Assembly: GCA_902506225.1 (NCBI GenBank)
Contig: LR733345.1
Coordinates: 434,001-498,000, forward strand
Source: Faucicola sp902506225
GTDB lineage: Bacteria > Pseudomonadota > Gammaproteobacteria > Pseudomonadales > Moraxellaceae
Reading direction: 5' to 3'
Length of the DNA: 64,000 nt
Shown: positions 8,889 to 17,505 of the stretch, in pieces
How positions within the stretch are numbered: the stretch's first letter is position 1
How the letters are laid out: each line of letters opens with the position of its first letter
Translations under genes and position numbers: made by a program
Notes under the pieces: model-generated
What the model was told of the DNA's origin: nothing
The model's database searches: none
What the model saw: the letters and a program-made list of their open reading frames with translations, nothing else

Positions 8889-9587
8889 TTAGTCGATTTT
8901 ATTAGAAAAGCGATAGCCTGTGCCACGTACAGTTTGGATATAGTCCGCAAACCCAAATGGCTCAAGCACTTTACGCAGGCGACGGATATGCACGTCAATG
9001 GTACGATCTTCGACATACACATTGCCACCCCACACTTGATCGAGTAGCTGGGTGCGGGTATAAGCCCGCTCGGGATGACTCATAAAGAAAGCAAGGAGAC
9101 GATACTCTGTCGGTCCGATATCTACCGCTTTGTTATTGGCACTCACGCGCTGGCTGGCAGGGTCTAGCGACAAGCCGCCTACGTCAATGGGTTTTTCGCC
9201 TGACAATGCGCTACTACGGCGCAATACCGCTTTGATACGGGAAACCAATTCACGGGTGGAAAACGGCTTGGTGATATAGTCATCTGCGCCTGCGTCAAGT
9301 CCTTGAACTTTGTTGTCCTCTTCGCCTTTGGCGGTGAGCATGATAATAGGAATTTCAGAGAGCATTTCATCTTTTTTCAGGCGGCGGCATAAATCTATGC
9401 CTGATAGCCCATTGGGTAGCATCCAATCTAATAAGATAAGGTTGGGACGATGATCGACCGCCAAATGATGGGCTTGAGAGACTTCTGAGGCTTGCAAACA
9501 ATCAAATCCTGCCATCTCTAGTGTGGTCACGATCATTTCTCGAATGGCAGGCTCATCTTCCACTACCAAAATAGTTTCATTTTTCAT
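8889..9587 (-). CDS. phoB: Phosphate regulon response regulator PhoB
   Basis: OmpR-family activator of phosphate-starvation genes. The 232-residue protein has a receiver domain with acidic pair DE (11-12), phosphoacceptor Asp54 in LILLDWMLP, Lys in TAKGEE, and a C-terminal winged helix (about 130-230) with RTIDVHIRRLRKVL and the RGTGYRF wing. The ATG at 9587 has GAGAA upstream and gives the usual PhoB length; a TTG at 9614 would add nine residues. The upstream DNA holds a Pho box on the same strand, so autoregulation is likely. Confidence 0.95.
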   Translation of the reverse strand: MKNETILVVEDEPAIREMIVTTLEMAGFDCLQASEVSQAHHLAVDHRPNLILLDWMLPNGLSGIDLCRRLKKDEMLSEIPIIMLTAKGEEDNKVQGLDAGADDYITKPFSTRELVSRIKAVLRRSSALSGEKPIDVGGLSLDPASQRVSANNKAVDIGPTEYRLLAFFMSHPERAYTRTQLLDQVWGGNVYVEDRTIDVHIRRLRKVLEPFGFADYIQTVRGTGYRFSNKID

Positions 9588-9634
9588 AAATTTCTCAAGC
9601 GATAAAATAAGCAACTGTTTACCAAAATAATTTT

Positions 9635-9652
9635 ATGACAATAATATTACAA
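9635..9652 (-). promoter_or_regulatory. Possible second, weaker Pho box
   Basis: On the minus strand: TTGTAAT, four bases, TTGTCAT, again with 11-base spacing. It lies 24 bases downstream of the first box and about 50 bases before phoB. The half sites are less perfect, so the call is tentative; a tandem arrangement would strengthen PhoB binding. Confidence 0.5.
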
Positions 9653-9675
9653 TGCCCATATTACAACTTCAGAAT

Positions 9676-9693
9676 ATGACAGAAAAATGACAA
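9676..9693 (-). promoter_or_regulatory. Pho box upstream of phoBR
   Basis: Read on the minus strand: TTGTCAT, four T, CTGTCAT. These are two 7-base half sites spaced 11 bases apart, matching the PhoB consensus CTGTCAT-N4-CTGTCAT with one difference. It lies about 90 bases before the phoB start, in the right orientation. Confidence 0.8.
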
Positions 9694-9776
9694 CGATAAG
9701 TTTTTAGGGCTTTTATTTGTGGTGTTGTAAAAAATTCGGGGTTTCACTCAATTTTTATGACTTAACACAGGTCGTA

Positions 9777-10229
9777 TCATAGTTCAAAAATAAAATTTAT
9801 CGGACCATCATTGCAACTGCTGACTTGCATATCTGCGCCAAATTCGCCTGTTTGCACGGCTGCATATTGCGTCTTGGCATACGCTACTATCTGCGCAAAC
9901 AAAGCTTTGGCAGTGTCGGGCGCCATCGCAGGCTTAAAATCAGGACGTCTACCCGATTGGGTATTGGCAAGTAGGGTAAACTGCGACACTAACAGTAAGC
10001 CGCCATTGACTTGTTGCACGTTTTTATCCATTTTGCCCAGCTCATTTTCAAATACGCGATAGGTTAGGATTTTATCAATCATTTTTTGCCCCATCGCAAG
10101 CGTATCATCATGCCCAAGTCCAAGATAGACCAGTACGCCATGGGCAATCTCGCCGACGATTTGTTGTGGGTGAGGCGCTTGGTTAACTGCGACTTTGGCA
10201 AATTTCACCCGTTGTAATACTGCTTTCAT
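9777..10229 (-). CDS. dtd: D-aminoacyl-tRNA deacylase Dtd
   Basis: Cytosolic proofreading enzyme that hydrolyses D-Tyr- and other D-aminoacyl-tRNAs, and Gly-tRNA-Ala, so that wrong residues do not enter protein. The 150-residue product has family length and the two conserved motifs: LLVSQFTLLA (SQxxL) and the cross-subunit NDGPINF (GP motif) near the C-terminus, plus GRRPDF. ATG 10229 is the only start in register with the conserved MKAVLQRV. It stands alone; the neighbours are phoB (same strand, downstream) and psd (divergent). Confidence 0.95.
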   Translation of the reverse strand: MKAVLQRVKFAKVAVNQAPHPQQIVGEIAHGVLVYLGLGHDDTLAMGQKMIDKILTYRVFENELGKMDKNVQQVNGGLLLVSQFTLLANTQSGRRPDFKPAMAPDTAKALFAQIVAYAKTQYAAVQTGEFGADMQVSSCNDGPINFIFEL

Positions 10230-10380
10230 GATTTTTCCTATCCGTTGGTTTGAGCGTAAGCGGCTTAACTTAAAAGCTAGCTTGTCGCTTAACTCGTAGC
10301 CCAGTGTTTAATATACCGTGATTCTAAGGGGGATTTTGATTATAATAAGCCAACTTTAAAATGCTAATTTCGAGTAACTT

Positions 10381-11214
10381 ATGACCTTGTTTACCACATT
10401 ACAATCGCTTGTCCCACAACAAAAAATCAGTGAAATCGCAGGTCGTCTTGCCCAAAGCCGTCATCCGATGGTGAAAAAAACTTTTATTCGTACCTTCGCT
10501 TCGGTGTATGGCATCAAGCTAGAGGAATATGCGCGCGGTAGTTTTTCTCAGTATGACAGTTTTAATGATTTTTTTACCCGTGAGCTCAAAGACGGCGCGC
10601 GCAAGATTGATGATGACCCAGATGCGCTTATCTGTCCTGCAGATGGTATGATATCGCAATTGGGGCAAATCGATAAAGACCAAATCCTACAGGCCAAAGG
10701 CAAATCGTATGAAGTTGGGCAATTGCTCGCGGATTATGAACTTGGCAAAGCCATGCAAGAGGGGAGTTTTGTCACCGTGTATTTGGCACCGACCAATTAT
10801 CACCGCGTGCATATGCCATTTGACGGTACTTTGGTAGAAACCATCTATGTGCCAGGACAGCTATTTTCGGTCAATAACGAGACCGCTGAAAACATTACCG
10901 ATTTGTTCGCCCGTAATGAGCGCTGCGTGTGTGTGTTTGATACCGAATTTGGTAAAGCTTGCGTTGTGCTAGTCGGGGCGATGATTGTAGCAGGGATTGA
11001 AACAGTGGCCACAGGTAAAATCAAACGTAGCGATCGCGTGCAGCGTCAAACCCATCAGATGACATTGAAAAAAGGCGATGAGCTTGGGCGGTTTTATTTG
11101 GGCTCAACGGCGATTGTGGTACTACCAAAATCAGCAGGTATGGCTTGGGGTGCAGGTCTTTCTAATTCAGTGCCGGTGACAATGGGTCAACGTCTGGGTA
11201 CTTTTTTGCAGTAA
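10381..11214 (+). CDS. psd: Phosphatidylserine decarboxylase proenzyme
   Basis: Inner membrane pyruvoyl enzyme that makes phosphatidylethanolamine from phosphatidylserine. The 277-residue proenzyme carries the self-cleavage site LGST near residue 241 (YLGSTAIVVLP), where Ser becomes the pyruvoyl group, and the triad partners Asp in ICPADGMIS (about residue 84) and His in NYHRVHMP (about residue 143). It belongs to the bacterial type I group. ATG 10381 follows a TATAAT at 10341-10346 by 34 bases, so the leader is short; no strong -35 or ribosome site is evident. A terminator follows directly. Confidence 0.95.
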   Translation: MTLFTTLQSLVPQQKISEIAGRLAQSRHPMVKKTFIRTFASVYGIKLEEYARGSFSQYDSFNDFFTRELKDGARKIDDDPDALICPADGMISQLGQIDKDQILQAKGKSYEVGQLLADYELGKAMQEGSFVTVYLAPTNYHRVHMPFDGTLVETIYVPGQLFSVNNETAENITDLFARNERCVCVFDTEFGKACVVLVGAMIVAGIETVATGKIKRSDRVQRQTHQMTLKKGDELGRFYLGSTAIVVLPKSAGMAWGAGLSNSVPVTMGQRLGTFLQ

Positions 11215-11232
11215 GCTATCAATGTATTCGCT

Positions 11233-11260
11233 AAAAAAGGTGGCTACGGCTGCCTTTTTT
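11233..11260 (+). terminator. Rho-independent terminator of psd
   Basis: AAAAAAGGTGGC, loop TACG, GCTGCCTTTTTT: a 12-base stem with two G-T pairs, closed by a C(UACG)G tetraloop of the extra-stable UNCG type. Confidence 0.93.
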
Positions 11261-11411
11261 ATTGGGTCTTTTACGCAATCTGCATGGTTGATTGCTCACA
11301 TAAACTAAACGATAACGAAAAATATTTTAGGAAAATTTGTTTATAATAGCCGACTTATGATTTTTGCCTGCTTTTTTATTTAGACGCGCTTTTTTAGTTA
11401 AATTGATCACT

Positions 11412-12653
11412 ATGAACCTACCGCAAACACCGCACCCTCAGCCATCGCATGACTTAGACTATCCAACCGTTTGGATTATGATTTTGGGGTTGATTATTGC
11501 TATCGGTCCGCTGTCGATTGATATGTATTTGCCGGCCTTGCCCAGTATGGCAAAAGATTTTGGCGTGGCAACAGCTTTTATGTCCAATTCGGTACCTGCC
11601 TATTTTGTGGGCTTGGTGGTCGGGCAGTTGTTTTATGGTCCGATTTCGGATCGGATTGGGCGCATCAAGCCTTTGTATGTGGGCATGGTACTGTATGTGA
11701 TTGCTTCGGTGATGTGCGCCACCACTACCAATGAATACGTGTTGTTTGTCTCACGAACGCTACAGGCGTTGGGCGCGTGTGTAGGAACGGTGGTATCGCG
11801 GGCGATGATTCGTGACCGCTTGCATCCCAAGCAAATGGCGAAGGCATTTTCGCTGATGGTACTAGTGATGGGGATTGCGCCGATTTTGGCACCAAGCCTA
11901 GGGTCGTTGCTGTTAAAAGTCGCCAGTTGGCGGGTGATTTTTTGGTTTTTGGCAGGGTTTGGTATTTTAAATATCGTGCTGACCCGGCTGTTTTTGCATG
12001 AAACCTTGACCGATGAGTTTCGCAACAACCGTCCGATGAATGACGTGCTCAGTCAATACTGGGATTTGCTTAAAGACACCCAGTTTAATTATCCTGCGAT
12101 TGGTGCAGGGCTGCTGATGGGTTCGATGTTTGTGTATATCAGCGCGGCGCCTGAGCTAATTATGGAAGGATATGGGGTCACGCCGCAGCATTTTAGTTGG
12201 ATTTTCGGGATGAATGCGGCCGGTTTTATTGGGTTGACACAGGTCAACCAATGGCTGGTGAACCGTTATCGTCTAGTCAGCTTGCTGCGATTTGGGGCGG
12301 TGATGCAAGTAATTGCAGCAGCGTGTTTGATGCTGCTAGGTTTAGTCTTTGGCACGCAAGCTTGGCTGCCGTTGGTGCTCGCCAGTATTTTTTGTTGTAT
12401 TGCAGGGTTAGGACTTACTCAGCCCAATTCAGGCGCCATTGCTTTGGCATTTCAAAAACGCCGCGCGGGCATGGCGAGTGCCTTGCAAGGCTCACTCAAC
12501 TTTGTCGTCGGTATTTTTGGCGGATTAGTATTAAATATCCTGCCCTTCAATCCCGTCGCCAAACTGGGTATTACCATGTTTATGCTCATGACTATTGGCG
12601 CATTTTTGGTATTTCAAATCGACAAAAACCTCGATGTGGCGGATGTGGACTAA
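11412..12653 (+). CDS. Bcr/CflA-type MFS drug efflux transporter
   Basis: Proton-driven inner membrane exporter of the 12-TM DHA1 group; relatives export bicyclomycin, chloramphenicol or sulfonamides, but substrate cannot be read here. The 413 residues show TM1 with IGPLSIDMYLPALP, a motif typical of Bcr/CflA, the loop 2-3 motif A GPISDRIGRIKP, and motif C-like GIAPILAPSLGS. ATG 11412 is preferred over a TTG at 11364, which adds 16 residues without hydrophobic character. A TATAAT at 11342-11347 may be the -10. Its stop lies three bases from the stop of the convergent dioxygenase gene. Confidence 0.88.
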   Translation: MNLPQTPHPQPSHDLDYPTVWIMILGLIIAIGPLSIDMYLPALPSMAKDFGVATAFMSNSVPAYFVGLVVGQLFYGPISDRIGRIKPLYVGMVLYVIASVMCATTTNEYVLFVSRTLQALGACVGTVVSRAMIRDRLHPKQMAKAFSLMVLVMGIAPILAPSLGSLLLKVASWRVIFWFLAGFGILNIVLTRLFLHETLTDEFRNNRPMNDVLSQYWDLLKDTQFNYPAIGAGLLMGSMFVYISAAPELIMEGYGVTPQHFSWIFGMNAAGFIGLTQVNQWLVNRYRLVSLLRFGAVMQVIAAACLMLLGLVFGTQAWLPLVLASIFCCIAGLGLTQPNSGAIALAFQKRRAGMASALQGSLNFVVGIFGGLVLNILPFNPVAKLGITMFMLMTIGAFLVFQIDKNLDVADVD

Positions 12654-12656
12654 GGA

Positions 12657-13484
12657 TTAATCAAACCGATACACATCCATACCCAAACTAAAATGGGCAA
12701 AACTTTCATGCACGATACTCATCTTTGAGCCTGCGCCTGCCGCAAAAAATAACGGCAATAAATGCTCAGGGGTGGGGTGATTATGATGGGCAAATGGATG
12801 TGACCGCCAATCTAAAGCCGTTGGCATATGTTGTTTGAGTTGATGAATCAACCAATATTTAAATTCACGTGCCTCAGCATCCACCTCACCACTATCAAAC
12901 TGTACCTGCGCCAAATTATGGGTGACACTGCCAGAGCCGATGATTAATACTTGCTCTTCCCGCAGTGGCGCCAACAAAGCCCCCAACTGAAAACACGCAT
13001 AACTATCAAAATGCTGCGGTAGCGAAAGCTGCACAATCGGCACATCTGCCTGCGGATACAAATGCACCAGTGGCGACCATACCCCATGATCAAACGGACG
13101 CAGTCGATTGACCGACGTGCTAACGCCCAAAGCCTGCAACTGCTGTGCCAGCTGCTCAGCAATCACGCTATCGCCTTTGACAGGATAATCGATTGTATAC
13201 AGTTTCTTTTGAAAGCCGCTAAAATCATGCCAAGTAGCGGGCGCCGCATTGCCATTGATTTCCAGATGCTGGCTTTGCCAATGCGCAGAGATGATGATAA
13301 TCAAGCGTGGTTTTGGCAGATTTTGCCCAAATTTATTCAGCGCTTGGGTAGTACGGTTGTTTTCGATGGCAATCGTCGGCGCCCCATGTGAGATAAACAA
13401 ACTGGGCAAGGTATAAAGCTGGTACGGTGTGTTGGGTAAAAATGGCTGCAGGCTGATTGGTTGTTTTTCGGTTTTTTCCATCAA
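12657..13484 (-). CDS. DODA-type extradiol aromatic ring-opening dioxygenase (YgiD-like)
   Basis: Relative of plant 4,5-DOPA dioxygenase and E. coli YgiD, LigB fold. The 275-residue product keeps the metal and catalytic histidines: His33 (SHGAP), His68 (SAHW), His133 (FDHGVWSPL), His189 (SVTHN) and His241 (PEHLLPL). In E. coli the enzyme binds zinc and opens L-DOPA in vitro, but the physiological substrate is unknown, so the annotation should stay at family level. ATG 13484 is followed by a second Met. Convergent with the exporter; no evident operon partner. Confidence 0.9.
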   Translation of the reverse strand: MMEKTEKQPISLQPFLPNTPYQLYTLPSLFISHGAPTIAIENNRTTQALNKFGQNLPKPRLIIIISAHWQSQHLEINGNAAPATWHDFSGFQKKLYTIDYPVKGDSVIAEQLAQQLQALGVSTSVNRLRPFDHGVWSPLVHLYPQADVPIVQLSLPQHFDSYACFQLGALLAPLREEQVLIIGSGSVTHNLAQVQFDSGEVDAEAREFKYWLIHQLKQHMPTALDWRSHPFAHHNHPTPEHLLPLFFAAGAGSKMSIVHESFAHFSLGMDVYRFD

Positions 13485-13600
13485 TTTTCTTAAAGTTGCA
13501 GTGATAAATAGAAATGATAACGAATGAATAAGGATTAACTAAAAAGGATTAATAGGTTAAATAAGGGAAAAATTCGCAAAAACAAGCCATGTCAGCGATT

Positions 13601-13620
13601 TCATACATAATCATACATAA
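13601..13620. repeat. Two tandem copies of TCATACATAA
   Basis: A 10-base unit repeated exactly twice, just downstream of rlmH and upstream of the dioxygenase gene. No function is evident. Confidence 0.6.
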
Positions 13621-13638
13621 CAGGTTAACTGGAAAAAC

Positions 13639-14145
13639 TTAAAAATAATCACCGCGGTGATACGGATGATGATGGATAATGGTCATAGCGCGGTACAGCT
13701 GTTCCATCAGTAGCACGCGCACGAGCGGATGCGGCAAGGTAAGATTGGACAGCGACCATTTGAATGTCGCATGGGCTAATACCTCTTTTGAAATGCCATC
13801 AGCACCCCCAATCACAAACGCCATGTCATCACCCAGCTGCATGGCTTCGCCAACTTTAGCCGCTAAATCTTCGGTTGATAGATTCTTACCGCGGACGTCT
13901 AGGCAAATCAGTTGTTCGCGTTTGCCTGCTGAATTTTTGGCTTGGTGCGCTTGCAGAATTAGCCCGCCTTCGGTGATGGCATATTTTTCAAGTTCGGCAG
14001 GCGAAGGGTTTTTGGCACGTTTGCAGGCGGGGATTTCAACGATTTCGGTGCTGAGCATGGGCTGAATACGTTTATAATAGTCGTCAAATCCCGTCTGTAG
14101 CCAAGCTGGCATTTTTTGTCCAACGGCTAAAATTCTTGCTTTCAT
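13639..14145 (-). CDS. rlmH: 23S rRNA pseudouridine(1915) N3-methyltransferase RlmH
   Basis: SPOUT-family enzyme that methylates pseudouridine 1915 in helix 69 of 23S rRNA on 70S ribosomes, using S-adenosylmethionine. The 168-residue product starts MKARILAVGQKMPAW, has the SAM-binding knot FVIGGADGIS and the C-terminal LTLPHPLVRVLLMEQLYRA...HHPYHRGDYF. ATG 14145 has AGGGA upstream and matches the family N-terminus; an ATG at 14208 adds 21 residues unlike any RlmH. Residues around 45-65 and 75-95 are slightly longer than in E. coli (155 residues). Confidence 0.95.
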   Translation of the reverse strand: MKARILAVGQKMPAWLQTGFDDYYKRIQPMLSTEIVEIPACKRAKNPSPAELEKYAITEGGLILQAHQAKNSAGKREQLICLDVRGKNLSTEDLAAKVGEAMQLGDDMAFVIGGADGISKEVLAHATFKWSLSNLTLPHPLVRVLLMEQLYRAMTIIHHHPYHRGDYF

Positions 14146-14522
14146 GGGTTTCCCTTTGTTATCTTTTGACCAATCTATGTCACTGTCTATGTCACTGTGA
14201 CGATTCACCGTTAGCCATTAAACACTCATCACCGAAGCCAACTGTATTTTCGCTATCGAAGCCAACTGTATTAAAGCTTAATTCCAGCTATATTAAAGCT
14301 TAAAACGAACCATTTAAAAACGCTTGCAACGCACCCATATACAATGCGATAAAGCCTAAAAACCTAAGCTGAGCTAAAGCCTGAACTAAAACCTGAACTA
14401 AAACTAAGCTTAGCAACAAAATTTTAACATGATTTTATCGCTGTGATGGATAATACTTCCCCTAGCATTTAACGAAGGTGATAAAATAATTTGCATGACA
14501 AAGTTTAAATGACAAATTTTAA
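14146..14522. repeat. rlmH-rnr intergenic region with two families of short direct repeats
   Basis: About 375 bases with no gene. CGAAGCCAACTGTATT occurs at 14233-14248 and 14257-14272 (24-base period), and ATTAAAGCTTAA at 14270-14281 and 14292-14303 (22-base period). Further on, three 12-base units run in tandem at 14371-14382, 14383-14394 and 14395-14406 (consensus GAACTAAAACCT). The divergent promoters of rlmH and rnr must lie here; I cannot place them. Confidence 0.7.
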
Positions 14523-16922
14523 ATGATAAGAAAAGACGACAACAATATGAAAAATTGGCAAGACCCCAATGCCGCTGTTGAAGCAGCCAACTATGACAAC
14601 CCGATTCCAAGCCGTGTACTGATTTTGCAAACCCTACTTGAGCGCGGACAAGCTACCCAACACGAGCTTGCGACGATTTTTGATTTGGATGACGACGAGT
14701 ACGACGCACTGGGCAACCGCTTAAAAGCCATGCTGCGTGATGGACAGTTAAGCCGAGATGCCGACGGTGGCAATCCTTATATTTACCGCCCATTGACTGA
14801 GAACGATGCCGTGACAGGCGTAGTCGCTGCCCATGCCAAAGGCTTTGGCTTTGTGGTGCTTGAGGATATGCCGGATTTGTTTTTGAATGAAACTGAAATG
14901 CGCTGGGTATTTCATGGCGATAAAGTAAAAGCCATCGCCACTAGCACCGACAACCGTGGTCGTATGATGGGTCGTGTACTGTCGGTGGTGTCCCATGCAC
15001 AGCTACAATATATCGGTAAACTTGCAAAAGATGACGATGGTTACTTTGTAGAACTTATTAGCCCAAACAATCATCAACCGATTACGGTGACGCAAGAAAA
15101 CGTCGAAGTGCTACAACTTAAAATGGGCGACCCCGTTAAAGTCGATATCATCGACTATCCCACCCAACATGAATACGCGACGGGAAAAATTACTGAAAGC
15201 TTGGTCGATGATAACGAGCGTGAATTGATTATCAAAACCACGCTGCTAAATTACGATATTCCCCATGAATTTAGCCCAAAAGTCATGCAGCAAGTCGATG
15301 CGTACAAAGAGCCGACACAAAAAGACTATCAAGACCGTATCGATTTACGTGCGTTGCCGCTAGTCACCATTGATGGCGAAGACTCGCGCGACTTTGATGA
15401 TGCCGTCTATGCCGAAAAACGTCGGGGCGGTGGCTATCGCTTGGTGGTCGCGATTGCCGATGTCAGTCATTATGTGACTGCCAACTCAGTACTTGACCAA
15501 GAAGCCTATGAGCGGGGTACATCGGTGTATTTCCCGCATTTTGTGGTGCCGATGCTTCCTGAAAAACTCTCCAATGGGCTTTGCTCTTTAAACCCAAGTG
15601 TTGACCGCTTGTGTATGGTGGCCGATATCGTACTATCGCGTAGCGGCAACGTGACCAGCTATGAGTTTTATCCAAGCGTGATGCACTCTCAAGCGCGATT
15701 GACTTATAACCAAGTCAACGATTATTTTGCCCAAGCTCAAGGGGAAACGCCCAAAGCCGAAGTGCCTGTCACTATCACCGGTAATAAAGCGGTCAAAAAA
15801 TCAATCGATGTGCTGTATGATTTGTACAAAGTGCTATTGGTCAAACGCGAACAGCGCCATGCGATGGAGTTTGAAACCCAAGAGACTTATATCAAGTTTG
15901 ATGAAGCCGGCAAAATCAGCGCCATCGTGGCACGGACGCGTGGTGACTCGCATAAGCTCATCGAAGAGATGATGCTACTTGCCAATACCTGCGCGGCTGA
16001 GTTTTCGCTCAAGCATGAATTGCCAGTCTTGTATCGCAATCATGATACCCCAGAGGCAGAAAAAGCCGCTCGCGTCAGTGACTTTGTGAAGCATTTTGGT
16101 TTGTCATTTCCTGAAGAAAATCCGACACAGGCAGATTATCAGCGTATCATTGAAGCGACACGCGGGCGCCCTGATGCGATTAGTATCCATAGTGTGCTAC
16201 TGCGCTCCATGCAGCAAGCCAACTATGCAGCGACTAATATCGGACACTTTGGGCTGGCGTATGAGGAATACAGTCACTTTACCTCACCGATTCGCCGTTA
16301 CCCCGACTTGATGCTACACCGTGCCATCAAAGCGAAAGTGACGGGCAAAAAGGCACCACTGCCAGATTGGTCACTAGAAGATGCGGGTGAACAGACCTCA
16401 ATGACAGAACGCCGTGCCGATGAAGCCAGCCGTTTTGTTGAGCAGTGGCTCAAAGCCCATTATATGAAAGACCATATCGGTGAAGCGTTTGATGCGGTGG
16501 TTACGACAGTGACCAATTTTGGCCTGTTTGTGACCCTCACTGATTTATTCATTGATGGCTTGATTCATATCTCACATTTGGGCGAAGATTACTTTGTATA
16601 TGATGACAAGGCGCAGCAGTTATTTGGTGAAAAATCAGGACTGGTGTTTGGACTCGGTGATAAAATCCGTGTCAAAGTCGCTGCCGTCAATATGGAGACC
16701 CAGCAGATTGATTTTGATTTGGTGGCACAGCTGGAAAAATCGTCATTTAATAATCGCGGTAAAGGCAAAAGTCGCGGTCAATCGCAAGCGGCCTCTAATT
16801 CTAAGGCTCAATCCAATCCCAATGCGCCATCTAATCCTAACGCTCAATCTAAGCCAAATGAGAGTGTCAGGAAAGCAAAAAGCGCTAAAAATAAAAGTAA
16901 CGCGCGCAACAAATCTCGCTAA
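14523..16922 (+). CDS. rnr: Ribonuclease R
   Basis: Processive 3'-5' exoribonuclease that degrades structured RNA and takes part in rRNA quality control and trans-translation. In the 799 residues: an N-terminal winged helix (about 28-90), cold-shock OB domains (about 95-240), the RNB catalytic domain (about 265-600) with metal-binding Asp in IDGEDSRDFDDAVYAE, a C-terminal S1 domain (about 650-735) and a basic tail. The tail is low-complexity: repeated SNP/SNPNA and QS units then KSAKNKSNARNKSR; such Lys-rich tails help unwind RNA. ATG 14547 (M9) is an alternative start; neither has a clear ribosome site. It is followed directly by a terminator. Confidence 0.96.
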   Translation: MIRKDDNNMKNWQDPNAAVEAANYDNPIPSRVLILQTLLERGQATQHELATIFDLDDDEYDALGNRLKAMLRDGQLSRDADGGNPYIYRPLTENDAVTGVVAAHAKGFGFVVLEDMPDLFLNETEMRWVFHGDKVKAIATSTDNRGRMMGRVLSVVSHAQLQYIGKLAKDDDGYFVELISPNNHQPITVTQENVEVLQLKMGDPVKVDIIDYPTQHEYATGKITESLVDDNERELIIKTTLLNYDIPHEFSPKVMQQVDAYKEPTQKDYQDRIDLRALPLVTIDGEDSRDFDDAVYAEKRRGGGYRLVVAIADVSHYVTANSVLDQEAYERGTSVYFPHFVVPMLPEKLSNGLCSLNPSVDRLCMVADIVLSRSGNVTSYEFYPSVMHSQARLTYNQVNDYFAQAQGETPKAEVPVTITGNKAVKKSIDVLYDLYKVLLVKREQRHAMEFETQETYIKFDEAGKISAIVARTRGDSHKLIEEMMLLANTCAAEFSLKHELPVLYRNHDTPEAEKAARVSDFVKHFGLSFPEENPTQADYQRIIEATRGRPDAISIHSVLLRSMQQANYAATNIGHFGLAYEEYSHFTSPIRRYPDLMLHRAIKAKVTGKKAPLPDWSLEDAGEQTSMTERRADEASRFVEQWLKAHYMKDHIGEAFDAVVTTVTNFGLFVTLTDLFIDGLIHISHLGEDYFVYDDKAQQLFGEKSGLVFGLGDKIRVKVAAVNMETQQIDFDLVAQLEKSSFNNRGKGKSRGQSQAASNSKAQSNPNAPSNPNAQSKPNESVRKAKSAKNKSNARNKSR

Positions 16923-16924
16923 TG

Positions 16925-16958
16925 AAAAAAAGGGCAATACAATTTGCCCTTTTTTTTA
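16925..16958 (+). terminator. Rho-independent terminator of rnr
   Basis: AAAAAAAGGGCAA, short loop, TTGCCCTTTTTTTT, starting three bases after the rnr stop. Confidence 0.93.
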
Positions 16959-17072
16959 TCGTTCAGAAAAATACCTGTTAGAACAAAAACGTCTTTGACT
17001 ATTTAATATTAGCCGCTTGATACCCTTTAACCCGTGTTGCTTGGCGGTACTAGCAGCTAATACGCCAAGTTA

Positions 17073-17345
17073 TTATTGCGTGGTTTTTTCTGCGCTTGCC
17101 AAATTATTGGATGACGTTTGGGCGGCTTGATTCAAATCTGTTGTTGCCTTATCAAGTACTTGTTTGGGCTGCTCGCCAATCGATGACGTATCGTTTGATG
17201 CTATGGCTAAGGGCGCCGAGGCGGCACTACTATTGGCTTGGTTTGACGCAATGACTTGCTGGGTACGATGTGATGATATGAGGTTAAAAATAGTGAGTGC
17301 GGTGATGCCTAATATTGCAAAAATAATGAGTAATTTTGGTTGCAT
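17073..17345 (-). CDS. Small single-pass membrane protein, unknown function
   Basis: A 90-residue ORF from ATG 17345 (MQPKLLIIFAILG...). One hydrophobic segment covers residues 5-23; the rest is hydrophilic and rich in Ala, Ser, Thr, Asn and Gln, like a low-complexity periplasmic tail. GGAA lies about nine bases before the ATG; a TTG at 17381 would add 12 residues before the membrane segment. I recognise no family. It lies alone between rnr and the phosphatase gene, on the same strand as the latter and 160 bases downstream. Composition fits a real small membrane protein, but proof of translation is lacking. Confidence 0.5.
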   Translation of the reverse strand: MQPKLLIIFAILGITALTIFNLISSHRTQQVIASNQANSSAASAPLAIASNDTSSIGEQPKQVLDKATTDLNQAAQTSSNNLASAEKTTQ

Positions 17346-17505
17346 GAGGATTTCCAGTGTAGCGTCAATTTGGCTAACCAACGTCTAACGTCTAAAGTCT
17401 GTGGCTTAAAACGTCAAATCGGGTTTTGCTAGGACAAAAATTGACAGGCATGTCTATAAAAAATGGTATGCTACCTTTGTGCAAAAATCATGCAACTTTT
17501 ATCTT

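Noticed and set aside
10341..11347. Similar TATAAT-plus-downstream sequences before psd and the exporter, considered as a shared operator
   Set aside because: The match covers only about 15 bases that include an ordinary -10 element; not enough to separate it from chance.
12197..12691. 164-codon frame overlapping the exporter in another reading frame
   Set aside because: It is a shadow of the exporter gene, with many Arg, Cys and Trp and no start signal; the exporter frame has clear family motifs.
14371..14406. Three 12-base tandem units considered as a CRISPR-like array
   Set aside because: No spacers, units far too short, no cas genes in the window.
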